A stretch of 64,000 nucleotides of DNA from Dyadobacter psychrophilus (GTDB lineage: Bacteria > Bacteroidota > Bacteroidia > Cytophagales > Spirosomataceae), in the NCBI RefSeq assembly GCF_900167945.1, contig NZ_FUZA01000004.1:62001-126000 (forward strand), read 5' to 3'. The translations under genes and the position numbers were made by a program. Numbering within the stretch: the stretch's first letter is position 1; each line of letters opens with the position of its first letter. The notes beneath the pieces were generated by a model, which was not told where the DNA came from, searched no databases, and worked only from the letters and a program-made list of their open reading frames with translations. Shown here piece after piece: positions 18,115 to 27,620 of the stretch.

Positions 18115-20544
18115 TCAGGCGTCATCGCCTCCGCTGGCACTTATTTTCCCAAAGCGATATTGGAAAGTAAGATTAACAAGCCGGTTGGTCTGCTGCCAGA
18201 GTGAATTTTGGGAATATGTTGCCGTGTTCAGCTGGCTTTTATAAGCCCTCGACAAAAATATATCCTGAACATTGAACGAGAGTGTTGCCTTTTTTTCCAA
18301 AAGCTCCTTACGAATACCCATATTGGCTACGAACACACCTTCACGCGTTCCCTGCGCAATGGCTCTTGGCCCTTCATAATTGATGTAAGCGGATGCTTTA
18401 AAGTCAGCCGGGAGCGTCACGAATGCATTTAAATTTCCCGAGTAACTCCAAGTTCTGTTGTCAATCTGTGCAACCTGGGATACGACTTCGCTTCTGTAAA
18501 CCCTCCCACTGCCATTGATTTTCAGCACTTCGAAAAGGGTTTGGGAAAAGTCCGTTTCCAGTCCGTAGGAAAGCTCGCGGCCCACGTTCGCAAATTGGGT
18601 CAGTGATATGCCAGTTTCGTCAATGGTCCGGATACGGGTGATAGCATTGTTGGAATAATCCATGAACAAAGATGGTCCCCATCCACCGGATGCTTCGTAA
18701 TTGGAATAACCCATTTCCGCCTTATGTGTAAATTCAGGTTTCAGTGATGGGTTTCCGGATTGAATGTTCCTTGGGTCCGAAACGTCGGTATAAGGGTTAA
18801 GCCAATCCGCTTCCGGGCGTTGTACGCGGCGGCTGTAATTGAGCTTCAATTGCGCCGTTTCACCCAGCTTTCTGGTCAGCGCAAGGCTTGGCACCAGCGT
18901 AAGGAAATGCACATTGAATGCACGGTTAATGCTTATTTGATTTATATCCTGATTGTAATCCGTCACCCGCAATCCCGCACGCATGCCCCAGAGATCGGTC
19001 TTTTGGGAAAAGGTCATGAAACCGGTGTAAGTCGCGTCTTTGTAGCCAAACACATTGCTGATGTTCGGATCGAAAACGTAGCTTCCCGTTTCTTTGGACA
19101 TATTGTAAAAGGAATTGGTATTATCATTGGCACTCATACGCGAGCGCAAACCCACTTCCAATGTTGCTTTTTTAGTAATCGGCCACGTGTAATCGGAGTT
19201 AAGAAATAGGGAATGACGTTTGTTATCGCGTAAATTTTGCTGATTGCGCATCAGGCTGTCAATTTCACTTTCCTGATTATAGTAAGATTCACCGTCCGAT
19301 TCGCCCAACGAGTAACTGGATGTGAAGGTGAGCTGATGGTCTTTATCATCAAACTTCTTCCGGTAATCCAGGTTGAAGTTTAAGTTTTCACCATTCCCTT
19401 TGCTGTTATTAAGACGATTGAACTTTTCGGTTGCGTTACCGGAAGAGAAGCTGGTTTCATTTAAGAGATTGCTATTATTACGGCTCTGGTCACGCGAATA
19501 GTTTACGCCCACTTCCAGCGAATTTTTATCATTGATATCGTAATTGACACCAATGCGTCCGAATGCATTTTTCCCTTTGTTACCACCTGTTCCGGTTTGT
19601 TCAAGGTGTGACGTGTTCTCGGAGATAAAATTGTCCCGGCTCAGGTTTCTCTTCCAGGTCATATTTCTGGTTTGTCCGCTTAGCGAAGCATTCACGCCTA
19701 CTTTTCCCAGGCGATAGCTGATGTTCCCCGATGCATTATGGTTGTTCTTACTGCCAAGGCTCGCACGCAAACCGCCGTTTGTGCCGCGTATTTTCGTTTT
19801 TTTCGTGATAATGTCGATAACCCCGGAAGCGCCTTCGCCTTCATATTTTGCAGAAGGCGTTGTCATTACGTCGATGCGTTCGATCAGGTTTGCAGGGAAA
19901 GATTGAAGAATTGTGGGCAAGTCGCTGCCGTATAAATTCGAAGGCTTGCCATCGATCAGGACCACCACATTGCCTTTGCCACGAACTTGCGGATTGCCGT
20001 TTTCATCGAGCGAAACCGCAGGGACTTTTTCAAGAAGGTCGCTTACATTGTTGCTGGTGGCCAGCATATCCTTGCCAATGTTGACGATTTTCTTGTCAAT
20101 ATCGTCCACGATCATGCTCTTCTCGCCCTTAACGATAACCTCGTTCAGTTTTTGCGCCTCTGGAAGAATTGTGATGTTGCCCAGGTCAAGCAGGTTGGCT
20201 TCCGCCGAAACATTGATATTAGGGACGAATAATGTTTGGTAACCCATGTTGGTAACCCGCAAAACATATTTTCCCGGTGTCACATTGGCAATGCTGAATG
20301 CGCCGTTTTCATCGGCAACACTCCCGCTGGCCAGTGATGAATCTTTGGATGCGAGCAGGGCGATCGTAGCAAAACTAACGCCGACATTGCCGGGAGATTC
20401 AACAATTTTTCCGACCAGTTTACCGCCATCGGCTTTTGTGTGTTTTGTAACAATCGGAGGAGCGGCATTTGCGTTGAAGGAGATAGAAAGGGGAATGTTA
20501 AGCAGGAATAGAGCGAGGAAATTAAGAAACGGAGTTCTTTTCAC
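18115..20544 (-). CDS. TonB-dependent outer membrane receptor with carboxypeptidase-regulatory-like domain
   Basis: The product is an outer-membrane receptor of about 809 residues. After a signal peptide (KRTPFLNFLALFLLNIPLSISFNANA) comes a carboxypeptidase-regulatory-like beta sandwich (about residues 40-120; GKYVLRVTNMGYQTLFV). A TonB plug follows (about 140-240, including VPAVSLDENGNPQVRGKGNVVVLIDG), then the long 22-strand barrel with the C-terminal pattern NLTFQYRFGK. It is of the outer membrane beta-barrel family type rather than SusC, since no SusD gene is adjacent. The start was placed at a GTG at 20544, immediately before the signal peptide. An ATG at 20673 would add 43 residues with no signal character. 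The substrate is unknown. It is monocistronic with its own terminator. Confidence 0.88.
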   Translation of the reverse strand: MKRTPFLNFLALFLLNIPLSISFNANAAPPIVTKHTKADGGKLVGKIVESPGNVGVSFATIALLASKDSSLASGSVADENGAFSIANVTPGKYVLRVTNMGYQTLFVPNINVSAEANLLDLGNITILPEAQKLNEVIVKGEKSMIVDDIDKKIVNIGKDMLATSNNVSDLLEKVPAVSLDENGNPQVRGKGNVVVLIDGKPSNLYGSDLPTILQSFPANLIERIDVMTTPSAKYEGEGASGVIDIITKKTKIRGTNGGLRASLGSKNNHNASGNISYRLGKVGVNASLSGQTRNMTWKRNLSRDNFISENTSHLEQTGTGGNKGKNAFGRIGVNYDINDKNSLEVGVNYSRDQSRNNSNLLNETSFSSGNATEKFNRLNNSKGNGENLNFNLDYRKKFDDKDHQLTFTSSYSLGESDGESYYNQESEIDSLMRNQQNLRDNKRHSLFLNSDYTWPITKKATLEVGLRSRMSANDNTNSFYNMSKETGSYVFDPNISNVFGYKDATYTGFMTFSQKTDLWGMRAGLRVTDYNQDINQISINRAFNVHFLTLVPSLALTRKLGETAQLKLNYSRRVQRPEADWLNPYTDVSDPRNIQSGNPSLKPEFTHKAEMGYSNYEASGGWGPSLFMDYSNNAITRIRTIDETGISLTQFANVGRELSYGLETDFSQTLFEVLKINGSGRVYRSEVVSQVAQIDNRTWSYSGNLNAFVTLPADFKASAYINYEGPRAIAQGTREGVFVANMGIRKELLEKKATLSFNVQDIFLSRAYKSQLNTATYSQNSLWQQTNRLVNLTFQYRFGKISASGGDDA

Positions 20545-20811
20545 GGGTATAGGTTTTAGATTTTTATTAGGAGTTAAGTTATTTAATACGTTTATGGGGC
20601 GTGTGTTTTGGATAAAACCGGGTTCGCAGAAAGCCAACCGTTCTATCAAGGCATGAACATTTGTAACGCGCACTATATCTGATTAATTACATAAAATTAT
20701 AAAAAAATTAAGAATTGAAGAATTTTAAAATGCGGTTGGCCCAATACATAATTTAAAGTCTCTTCATTTTTGCTGAAATGCCAATTATCAAGAGAGCGGA
20801 AAGGTTTTCAT

Positions 20812-20819
20812 TATATTTG
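20812..20819 (+). promoter_or_regulatory. Bacteroidota -7 box for the 67-residue protein/nucleotidyltransferase unit
   Basis: TATATTTG is an exact match to the TAnnTTTG consensus, 21 bases before the ATG at 20841. It places the transcript start at about 20826 and excludes the upstream ATG at 20778 as the translation start. No clear -33 TTG is seen at the right distance. Confidence 0.55.
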
Positions 20820-20840
20820 TCTACTTGCTGCATAGTACAC

Positions 20841-21044
20841 ATGGAAAACAAAAAAGTAATCACTTTCTATAAAGACAAAAGCGATCCTTATTTTCAGGCA
20901 ATGCTAGACGGCATGAAAGAAAGTCCGGCGGAACGCTTCGTTAAATTTTTCGAGAACAAAGCTAAAATGGACGAATTCCTCGGACTGGTCAAACCTAAAG
21001 GATCTCGCCGCACACTTGTAATTCAAAAACCGGAATGGATTTAG
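20841..21044 (+). CDS. Small conserved hypothetical protein paired with a nucleotidyltransferase
   Basis: I do not recognise this 67-residue charged protein (begins MENKKVITFYKDKSDPYF, ends RRTLVIQKPEWI, predicted pI basic). It has no signal peptide or membrane helix. A helical centre (SPAERFVKFFENKAKMDEFLG) is followed by a basic tail, which would suit a small DNA- or protein-binding partner. The start at 20841 is supported by the -7 box just upstream. Its last bases overlap the start of the nucleotidyltransferase gene by 10 bases (ATGGATTTAG), so the two are translationally coupled and probably act together. An antitoxin-like or adaptor role is only inference. Confidence 0.7.
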   Translation: MENKKVITFYKDKSDPYFQAMLDGMKESPAERFVKFFENKAKMDEFLGLVKPKGSRRTLVIQKPEWI

Positions 21045-21523
21045 AAAACAATGAATTTGTCCAGTTCACTAAATGTGCTCATGAACAGAAGCTAGAATAT
21101 ATGGTCATTGGAGGCTTTGCCCTTTTTCTAAATGGTTTAAATCGGGCTACTAATGATGTCGATATCTGGATTAAACCAACTCAGGAAAACGGTGCCCGGC
21201 TCGTTTCTGTTTTTCGCTGTATGGATTTAGATGAAAGCGCGTTGGCAAAACTTGAATTATTAGATTTTACGCAGCCTCAGGTGTTTGGTTTTGAAGGCCA
21301 AATTGACATCTTAACCAGCATACACCGACTTTTTGACTTTTCAGATGTTTTTGCAAGGTCAAGGAAATTTGAAAGTCCTCATGGGGCCATAATCCATTTT
21401 CTGCATTTGAATGATCTGAGGGAGGTAAAGCTTTTAGCCCGAAGACCGCAAGATATTCGTGACGTTATCATGATTGATGATTTTTTAAAGTTGCAGAATG
21501 ATGCAGACGGCAAGAATGAATAA
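21035..21523 (+). CDS. Nucleotidyltransferase-fold protein (DUF6036/AbiEii-like)
   Basis: This 162-residue cytoplasmic protein has the pol-beta-type nucleotidyltransferase signature: VIGGFALFLNGLNRATNDVDIWI (about residues 24-46) gives the GG helix and the DxD metal pair (Asp-Val-Asp). A third acidic candidate is in FEGQIDILTSI (about 90). The C-terminal part contains DLREVKLLARRPQDIRDVIMIDD, as in AbiEii/MNT-like stand-alone transferases. These enzymes modify a nucleic acid or protein with NMPs, and several serve as toxins or antitoxins. It overlaps the 67-residue gene before it by 10 bases. The downstream pyrD starts 64 bases later and is unrelated. The target is unknown. Confidence 0.78.
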   Translation: MDLENNEFVQFTKCAHEQKLEYMVIGGFALFLNGLNRATNDVDIWIKPTQENGARLVSVFRCMDLDESALAKLELLDFTQPQVFGFEGQIDILTSIHRLFDFSDVFARSRKFESPHGAIIHFLHLNDLREVKLLARRPQDIRDVIMIDDFLKLQNDADGKNE

Positions 21524-21587
21524 GGGTCAATAAATAAAAATCCTGTAACCGACAGACGCTTCTTCTGAAAGATCATATTTTTGCAGG

Positions 21588-22619
21588 ATGTATAAAATTC
21601 TCGTTTCTCCTATACTTTTCCTGTTTGATGCTGAGCGCATCCATTATTTTGTCTGTGAACTGCTTCAGTTCGCTTTTAAAATCCCTTTTGTTCCGCGAAT
21701 ATTAAGATCTGTTTATACTTATGATCACCCGGACCTGGTTCAGGAGGTGGCTGGATTGAAATTTCGCAACCCCGTCGGACTAGCCGCCGGATTTGACAAA
21801 AATGCGGAAATGGTGGACGAGCTGGAAGCGTTAGGGTTTGGTTTTATCGAGATCGGGACAGTTACGCCAAGGCCGCAGCCAGGCAATGAAAAGCCAAGGT
21901 TATTCAGGCTGAAAAAAGATAAGGCGCTCATTAACAGAATGGGTTTTAATAACAAAGGCGCAGCCGTTGCTGCTGCCAAGCTTGCAAACCGAAAATCGAA
22001 AATCCTGGTAGGAGGGAACATCGGAAAAAATAAGGACACACCAAATGACCAGGCGCTGGACGATTATTTGATCTGTTTCAGGCAGCTATTTGATGTTGTT
22101 GACTATTTCGTTGTGAATGTGAGCTCACCTAATACACCCGGATTACGCGATTTGCAGGAAAAGGGACCGCTTACTGCGCTGCTGCGCGAACTTCAGAAAA
22201 AGAATAAGGAAAAATTTAATCCAAAACCCATATTTTTAAAGATCGCACCAGACCTGACGTTAAGCCAGCTGGACGATATTATTGACATTGTAAAAGAAAC
22301 CGGGATCGCGGGCGTTATCGCTACCAACACCACTATCAGCCGCGCAGACCTTCGGACGAGCCAGGCTGAAATTGATAAGGCAGGAGCTGGCGGGCTGAGC
22401 GGCGCGCCGCTTGCACACCGCGCGACGGAAGTAATTCGTTACATTTGTGACAAGTCCAATCATGCATTTCCGGTGATAGGAGTTGGTGGAATTGGTTCGG
22501 CACAGGAAGCTGTCGACAAAAAAAATGCAGGAGCGAGCCTGCTGCAACTATACACAGGATTTATATATGAAGGGCCAGGTTTGGTAAAAGACATTTGCAA
22601 ATCATTGGTCAGAAAGTAA
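21588..22619 (+). CDS. pyrD: Dihydroorotate dehydrogenase, quinone-dependent (class 2)
   Basis: PyrD oxidises dihydroorotate to orotate and passes electrons to membrane quinone, in pyrimidine synthesis. The 343-residue length and the N-terminal amphipathic helices ([26 protein letters not shown]) that dock on the membrane mark class 2. FMN-binding and active-site segments include [19 protein letters not shown] (about 60-78), [11 protein letters not shown] (about 112), [16 protein letters not shown] with the catalytic Ser (about 178-193), and [34 protein letters not shown] near the end. The start at 21588 gives a standard N-terminus. It is followed 39 bases later by ftsK. Confidence 0.97.
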   Translation: MYKILVSPILFLFDAERIHYFVCELLQFAFKIPFVPRILRSVYTYDHPDLVQEVAGLKFRNPVGLAAGFDKNAEMVDELEALGFGFIEIGTVTPRPQPGNEKPRLFRLKKDKALINRMGFNNKGAAVAAAKLANRKSKILVGGNIGKNKDTPNDQALDDYLICFRQLFDVVDYFVVNVSSPNTPGLRDLQEKGPLTALLRELQKKNKEKFNPKPIFLKIAPDLTLSQLDDIIDIVKETGIAGVIATNTTISRADLRTSQAEIDKAGAGGLSGAPLAHRATEVIRYICDKSNHAFPVIGVGGIGSAQEAVDKKNAGASLLQLYTGFIYEGPGLVKDICKSLVRK

Positions 22620-22658
22620 GAGATAATACCACTTCACGCATCCCAGAATTGAAGCTAA

Positions 22659-25190
22659 ATGTCAGTAAATAAGCTTAGAGGAAATACTCAGCGCCAGAAA
22701 ACAGAAGAAACAAGCAGTCCCGGTTTTCGAATATCATTGGATTGGGACCACATTTTTTCCAATCCAAAGAACATCCTGGCATGGGGCACGTTTTTCATTG
22801 TGCTCGGCCTTATCATGGAAATTTCTTTCCTTTCCTACATCATCACCGGCCTTTCGGATCAGAGCGTTATTGACGGCATTGGCCAGGAATCTATTCGTGA
22901 CGCAGGGCGACAAACGCGCAATTTCTTTGGCGTGCTCGGTGCGGTCGTTTCTCACTTTTTCGTTTATCGCTGGTTTGGTGTGGGCGCGCTCCTGCTTCCG
23001 CTGGTGCCTTTTATTGCAGGCTGGAAAATGGCTTTTGGTAAGGAACTGTTATCTCTGACCAAAACGACCAAAGAGGTCATTTTCTTCACATTGTGGCTAA
23101 GCGTCATGATGGGCTACGTGGTTTTAATGAGCAATAAAGAAAATACATTAAGCTTCGTTTCGGGCGGGATTGGCTATATGGTCAACGTTGCGCTTTTTGA
23201 CTGGCTGAAATGGGGAAGCGTTATTCCTATCATTTTTGCATTATTTGTATTCGCCGTTTTCTTTTACGATGCCAAGTCAGCGTATGAAGCCTGGCAGCAA
23301 AAACACGCGAGGCCGGATATTGGCTCCGATGTGAAAGAGGAAGTAGTGCCCGGAGCTGAGGAAAAGGTTGTTGCAGAAGAACGCAATTTCACTTCGGTGG
23401 TTAATGACACATATGACGACGAGGAATTTGTAGTGGAGGAAAAGGCGCAGCCGGTAAAACCGGTTGTTGAGCTGGAAACCGAGCCAAAGGCCGAAGTCGT
23501 TGCTAATGCTGCGCCGGTTTTTATTCCGGTAACGCCACCACCTGTTACACCCGTCCCATCGACGCCGCTCAAGCTGGAACTTGAAGTTGAGGATACAACC
23601 AGTCATTCCAATGGTCAGGTAGAAGAAGAGTTTGAAGATGAGGATATTAATGCAACGGTTTTGCGGGAGTTTGGTCAGTACGACCCGATGCTTGACCTGC
23701 CTACTTACCAGTTTCCAAGCATTGGCCTGCTGAACGATGCGGTGGATAACCAGCACGAAAAAGTAAGTCAGGAAGAGCTTGAAAGCAACAAAACCAGGAT
23801 CGTCGACACGCTAGGAAGTTACGGGATCAACATTTCGAAGATCAAAGCCACCATCGGGCCGACGGTTACATTATACGAGATTATCCCGGAAGCAGGGGTG
23901 AGGATCTCAAAAATCAAGAATCTCGAAGGAGACATTGCATTGAGTTTGGCTGCGCTCGGCATCCGGATCATCGCGCCTATGCCCGGTAGGGGAACAATTG
24001 GGATCGAGGTTCCTAATAAGAACCGGGAAACCGTTTTTATCCGTTCTGTTTTGTCCAATGAAAAATTCATGAAGGCAAATTACGATTTGCCGATCGTGCT
24101 TGGGAAAACCATTTCTAACGATATCCATATCGTCGATCTGGCGAAAATGCCCCACTTGTTAATGGCCGGGGCAACGGGACAAGGAAAGTCTGTTGGATTG
24201 AATGTGATCCTGGCTTCGCTGATCTATAAAAAGCACCCTGCTGAGTTGAAATTCGTTTTGGTTGATCCTAAAAAGGTTGAATTAACATTGTTCAACAAAC
24301 TGGAAAGACATTTCCTTGCGAAGCTCCCTAATGCCGAGGAGGCAATCATTACCGACACCAAAAAAGTTATTTTCACACTGAATTCATTGTGTATAGAAAT
24401 GGATTCGCGCTACGATCTGCTGAAAGAAGCAGCAGTTCGTAATCTGAAAGAATACAATGCCAAGTTTGCACAAAGACGCCTTAACCCTGAAAAAGGGCAC
24501 CGGTTCCTGCCTTACATTGTGCTCGTCATCGATGAGCTTGCGGATTTAATGATGACAGCCGGGAAAGAGGTTGAAACACCCATTGCACGACTTGCCCAGC
24601 TGGCGCGTGCGGTTGGTATTCACCTGGTTGTGGCCACGCAACGTCCTTCTGTTAAGGTTATTACGGGTCTTATTAAGGCCAATTTCCCTGCCCGTTTATC
24701 TTTCCGTGTAACATCAAGCATTGACTCCCGGACTATTTTGGATATGGGTGGCGCTGAGCAGTTGGTGGGGCAGGGCGATATGCTTTTGGCGATTAATTCA
24801 GAAGTGATCCGTTTGCAATGTCCTTTCATTGACACACGCGAAATCGAAGATGTCTGTGAGTTTATCGGCGCGCAACGAGGGTATGATGAGGCTTATGCAT
24901 TGCCGGAATATGAAGGTGAAGATGCATCAGAGGGCAAAGCAGACCTCAATCCGGACGATTTCGACGGATTGTTACCGGATGCTGCCAGGCTTATTGTAAC
25001 GCATCAGCAGGGAAGCACATCACTGATACAGCGCAAAATGAAGCTGGGTTATAACCGCGCAGGCCGGATCATGGATCAGCTCGAATTGCTGGGAGTAGTC
25101 GGTCCGTTCACAGGAAGCAAGGCGCGTGATGTAATGTTCCACGATCTGAGCGGTCTGGAAGAACACCTTCGCATGAGGGGCTTGATCTAG
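22659..25190 (+). CDS. ftsK: DNA translocase FtsK/SpoIIIE
   Basis: FtsK couples chromosome dimer resolution and segregation to cell division. The 843-residue protein has about four N-terminal transmembrane helices (about residues 35-210) and an acidic, proline-rich linker (about 220-345). The motor follows, with its alpha/beta domains. Walker A is GATGQGKSVGLN (about 505-516) and Walker B is VLVIDELADLM (about 622-632). The C-terminal winged-helix gamma domain, which reads KOPS sites, is STSLIQRKMKLGYNRAGRIMDQLELLGVVG. The linker is short compared with E. coli. It sits between pyrD and a lolA-type gene; the ftsK-lolA pairing is common in Bacteroidota. Confidence 0.96.
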   Translation: MSVNKLRGNTQRQKTEETSSPGFRISLDWDHIFSNPKNILAWGTFFIVLGLIMEISFLSYIITGLSDQSVIDGIGQESIRDAGRQTRNFFGVLGAVVSHFFVYRWFGVGALLLPLVPFIAGWKMAFGKELLSLTKTTKEVIFFTLWLSVMMGYVVLMSNKENTLSFVSGGIGYMVNVALFDWLKWGSVIPIIFALFVFAVFFYDAKSAYEAWQQKHARPDIGSDVKEEVVPGAEEKVVAEERNFTSVVNDTYDDEEFVVEEKAQPVKPVVELETEPKAEVVANAAPVFIPVTPPPVTPVPSTPLKLELEVEDTTSHSNGQVEEEFEDEDINATVLREFGQYDPMLDLPTYQFPSIGLLNDAVDNQHEKVSQEELESNKTRIVDTLGSYGINISKIKATIGPTVTLYEIIPEAGVRISKIKNLEGDIALSLAALGIRIIAPMPGRGTIGIEVPNKNRETVFIRSVLSNEKFMKANYDLPIVLGKTISNDIHIVDLAKMPHLLMAGATGQGKSVGLNVILASLIYKKHPAELKFVLVDPKKVELTLFNKLERHFLAKLPNAEEAIITDTKKVIFTLNSLCIEMDSRYDLLKEAAVRNLKEYNAKFAQRRLNPEKGHRFLPYIVLVIDELADLMMTAGKEVETPIARLAQLARAVGIHLVVATQRPSVKVITGLIKANFPARLSFRVTSSIDSRTILDMGGAEQLVGQGDMLLAINSEVIRLQCPFIDTREIEDVCEFIGAQRGYDEAYALPEYEGEDASEGKADLNPDDFDGLLPDAARLIVTHQQGSTSLIQRKMKLGYNRAGRIMDQLELLGVVGPFTGSKARDVMFHDLSGLEEHLRMRGLI

Positions 25191-25283
25191 CCCATTAAAC
25201 CATCCCGGTTGCAATTGGTCTAAAATTTGTAACAAACTGTTTCACACCCCTTATTTAACTTACTAAGAACCAAAACGTTTTAT

Positions 25284-25934
25284 ATGAAAAGTTTCAGAAT
25301 CAGTGCCTATTTCTTCGCAGCAATGGTGACCTTAGCTTTGTCGGCCACACCGGCCAGCGCCCAGGGAGACAAGAAATCGTCAGCCATTTTGGAGGCAATG
25401 AGCAACAAATACCAGAAAATTAAATCCTTTAAGGCTGTATTTACCTACACACCGGAAGGAGGGAAGCCGCTTAAAGGAGAAGCAACGGTGAAAGGAACTA
25501 AGTTCAGGCTTAAAATGGCTGGTCAGGAGATTTTTAATGATGGAAAGCTGATGGCGACCTACATTAAGGAAACCAATGAGGTGAATCTTCAAGACTTTGA
25601 TCCGACAGCAACAGGCGATTTGGATCCAACAAAAATTTACACAGCATACAAGAAAGGCTTCAAATACGCCTTCCTGAAAGAAGCGAAAGAAGGCGCGAAA
25701 TCGCTGGAAGTGGTTGAGTTGACGCCCACTAAGAAGGATAGCCAGGTGAATAAAGTGCAGATTGCAGTTAATAAGGCCGATAAGTCCATTAACAGCTGGA
25801 CGATATTCCAGAAAAACGGGCAGGAAGTAACTTATAAAGTGAATGATTTCCAGCCGGACGTTGCTGTTGCAGACACTTATTTTGCATTCAATGCCAAACA
25901 ATATCCGGGCGTTGAAGTTGTAGACCTCAGATAA
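25284..25934 (+). CDS. lolA: Outer-membrane lipoprotein carrier protein LolA
   Basis: LolA ferries lipoproteins across the periplasm from the LolCDE exporter to the outer membrane. The 216-residue precursor has a signal peptide (MKSFRISAYFFAAMVTLALSATPASA, cut before QGDKK). The mature part matches the LolA fold: helix (AILEAMSNKYQKIKSFKAVFTY), strands with GEATVKGTKFRLKMAGQEIFNDGKLM, and the terminal DTYFAFNAKQYPGVEVVDLR. No LolB is expected in this phylum. It follows ftsK by 93 bases and is closed by a strong terminator, so it probably ends the pyrD-ftsK-lolA transcript. Confidence 0.85.
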   Translation: MKSFRISAYFFAAMVTLALSATPASAQGDKKSSAILEAMSNKYQKIKSFKAVFTYTPEGGKPLKGEATVKGTKFRLKMAGQEIFNDGKLMATYIKETNEVNLQDFDPTATGDLDPTKIYTAYKKGFKYAFLKEAKEGAKSLEVVELTPTKKDSQVNKVQIAVNKADKSINSWTIFQKNGQEVTYKVNDFQPDVAVADTYFAFNAKQYPGVEVVDLR

Positions 25935-25955
25935 TTTATTCAGTTATACAAAAGT

Positions 25956-25992
25956 AAGGCGGCGGAATCTTTTGATTCCGCCGCCTTTTTTA
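25956..25992 (+). terminator. Strong intrinsic terminator after lolA
   Basis: A perfect 14-bp stem (AAGGCGGCGGAATC and its complement), a 4-base loop and a T-rich tail (TTTTTATTT) lie 22 bases after the lolA stop. It separates convergent genes. Confidence 0.92.
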
Positions 25993-26016
25993 TTTAAGCA
26001 AATTGTGCACTGATAA

Positions 26017-26484
26017 TTAATTCACAGCCTGGTGCAAATCCCGATATTTCTTGATCAGGTTGTGCGACTCAAGCAATTCTGCTTTTTGATTGGCAATGAC
26101 CTGTCTGATATTTACCGGCAGATCCGTATCTGTTGCCAGGGCATCATCATATGCTTCCTGGGCTGCATCTTCACCATATTCACAGCTTTCAAGGACCGAA
26201 GTTCTATCGTGGCCTGTGAATGTGGCTTTAATATCCATCCAAACTCTGTAAATCTTTCCTGAATTTGTAGTGCCCGTTGCAATCTCTCCGCCCAAATTTC
26301 TCACCTCAGCACTCAGCTCATCTATATTCTGACGGCTTTCGTTGGCCATCTTTTGAAATATCCCTCTCAAATCAAGGTCAATGTCCTCTACTTCCTCAAC
26401 CGCTTTCTCATAACCGTCGATACGGTCGTTATTGATTTTTATCAAGTCATTTAAAACTTCAACAAGATTTTCATTGGTTTCCAT
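26017..26484 (-). CDS. PA2169-family four-helix-bundle protein (DUF2383)
   Basis: This 155-residue cytoplasmic protein is almost all helical and begins NLVEVLNDLIKINNDRIDGYEKAVEEVED. That is the DUF2383 signature, a ferritin-like four-helix bundle with acidic and histidine residues. Later segments GEDAAQEAYDDALATDTDLP and NLIKKYRDLHQAVN complete the bundle. Proteins of this family are stress-induced, and their biochemical role is not established. It is a single gene, convergent with lolA and separated from the LpxR gene upstream by 141 bases. Confidence 0.85.
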   Translation of the reverse strand: METNENLVEVLNDLIKINNDRIDGYEKAVEEVEDIDLDLRGIFQKMANESRQNIDELSAEVRNLGGEIATGTTNSGKIYRVWMDIKATFTGHDRTSVLESCEYGEDAAQEAYDDALATDTDLPVNIRQVIANQKAELLESHNLIKKYRDLHQAVN

Positions 26485-26625
26485 AACTATGCTTATTTTG
26501 AGTTTGTGATAAGTTTATCCGTTATTGAAGACCATCCTAAAAATGCTGTGCCATCGCCTAATTTGGGTTAAATAGACATTTTAGCGATTTTGAGTTAGAC
26601 GTATATGTAGTTCTTTTTGCACGGA

Positions 26626-27594
26626 TTACAGAGCAAAACCAATTTTAACCCCTCCCCAGCGGTGGTCCATTCCGGTGCGGAATTCTTTGGTAAGAAAAGA
26701 CTGATAATATTCCAGATAAATACGCCAGCATTGAACGACCACACCGAAATTGTCCTGAAATGTTACTCTGTTGATTTGAGATGATCTTAATGTGTAAGGA
26801 CTATTCCGCGCAAATAAGCCGCCTTGCAATGTGGCGTCGTATGCATTGAAACCAATGAGTGGCTGACTGTAAATATAGCATTGAATGTTCTTCCTGGATT
26901 TTAACGGCCTGTTTTCAAATGGTGCATTGAATTTCCCAACGCGAACCGTAAGTCCTGCTTGCGCCTTATTGGTTAATGTGCCAATCTGAATTTGGGTTTC
27001 GGTGTTAAGCGCGACAATATTTTTGAAATTAAAAACCTGTTTCTGAAACTGGACTTCATAGTTGATGACCACATCGTTCTTAATCTGATTTTGCCAGCCC
27101 TTCGGGTCGCGGTCGCCCGTCCATTCGTGAATTTTCGTTTGCATCTTGCCGGCAAAAGCAGCCGGTCCGATCATGCCCGTGCTCAGGATAGCAACCAATC
27201 GCGTTTTTTTGAGTGAGTCAGTTGAAATACGAAAGGATTTGAGCATAATGCATCCGGCGAAAGGACGATCATTATATAGGATAGCCTCGCTCGAAATGCT
27301 CGTCGGCGTGAAGCCATAATGCTCAAAAGCCAGCCCATAATGTGTGGACTGGCCTTTATTCAGCAAAAGTTTGTTGAGTGGATTCTTTCCTAATCCCGGT
27401 GTAATAACTTCAAAACTGTAACCTTGCGTGTAGTAATAGTCACTTTTAGCAAAGAAATCATTGTCGTAATGAATCCTTATATATTTGTCTCCAATGGCAT
27501 TCCGAAACGACGCGGTTTGGTCAATTCGCTGCGCAATGCTGGTTTTTGGAATTACTAAAAGGGCTAGAAAAAGGATTTTGAGATAACGTGTCAT
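26626..27594 (-). CDS. LpxR-family lipid A deacylase (outer membrane)
   Basis: LpxR removes the 3'-acyloxyacyl group of lipid A at the outer-membrane surface, altering endotoxin activity. The 322-residue precursor has a signal peptide (MTRYLKILFLALLVIPKTSIAQ). The diagnostic DUF2219 motifs are present: RIHYDNDFFAKSDYYYTQG with the Asn-Asp catalytic pair (about residues 42-60), YNDRPFAG (about 106), and GMIGPAAFAGKMQTKIHEW with the catalytic His (about 139-157). The rest is a 12-strand barrel. The enzyme is calcium dependent in Salmonella. It lies 26 bases after the topoisomerase stop on the same strand, possibly co-transcribed. Activity on this organism's lipid A is inferred. Confidence 0.87.
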   Translation of the reverse strand: MTRYLKILFLALLVIPKTSIAQRIDQTASFRNAIGDKYIRIHYDNDFFAKSDYYYTQGYSFEVITPGLGKNPLNKLLLNKGQSTHYGLAFEHYGFTPTSISSEAILYNDRPFAGCIMLKSFRISTDSLKKTRLVAILSTGMIGPAAFAGKMQTKIHEWTGDRDPKGWQNQIKNDVVINYEVQFQKQVFNFKNIVALNTETQIQIGTLTNKAQAGLTVRVGKFNAPFENRPLKSRKNIQCYIYSQPLIGFNAYDATLQGGLFARNSPYTLRSSQINRVTFQDNFGVVVQCWRIYLEYYQSFLTKEFRTGMDHRWGGVKIGFAL

Positions 27595-27620
27595 ACATGA
27601 TATACGCTATCCAGCCTTCT

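Noticed and set aside
18115..20544. SusC-type receptor of a polysaccharide utilisation locus
   Set aside because: No SusD-like lipoprotein is adjacent and the barrel is of the general outer membrane beta-barrel family.
23264..23756. Minus-strand open frames of 102 and 159 codons inside ftsK
   Set aside because: They lie opposite the low-complexity linker of FtsK and have no recognisable domain.
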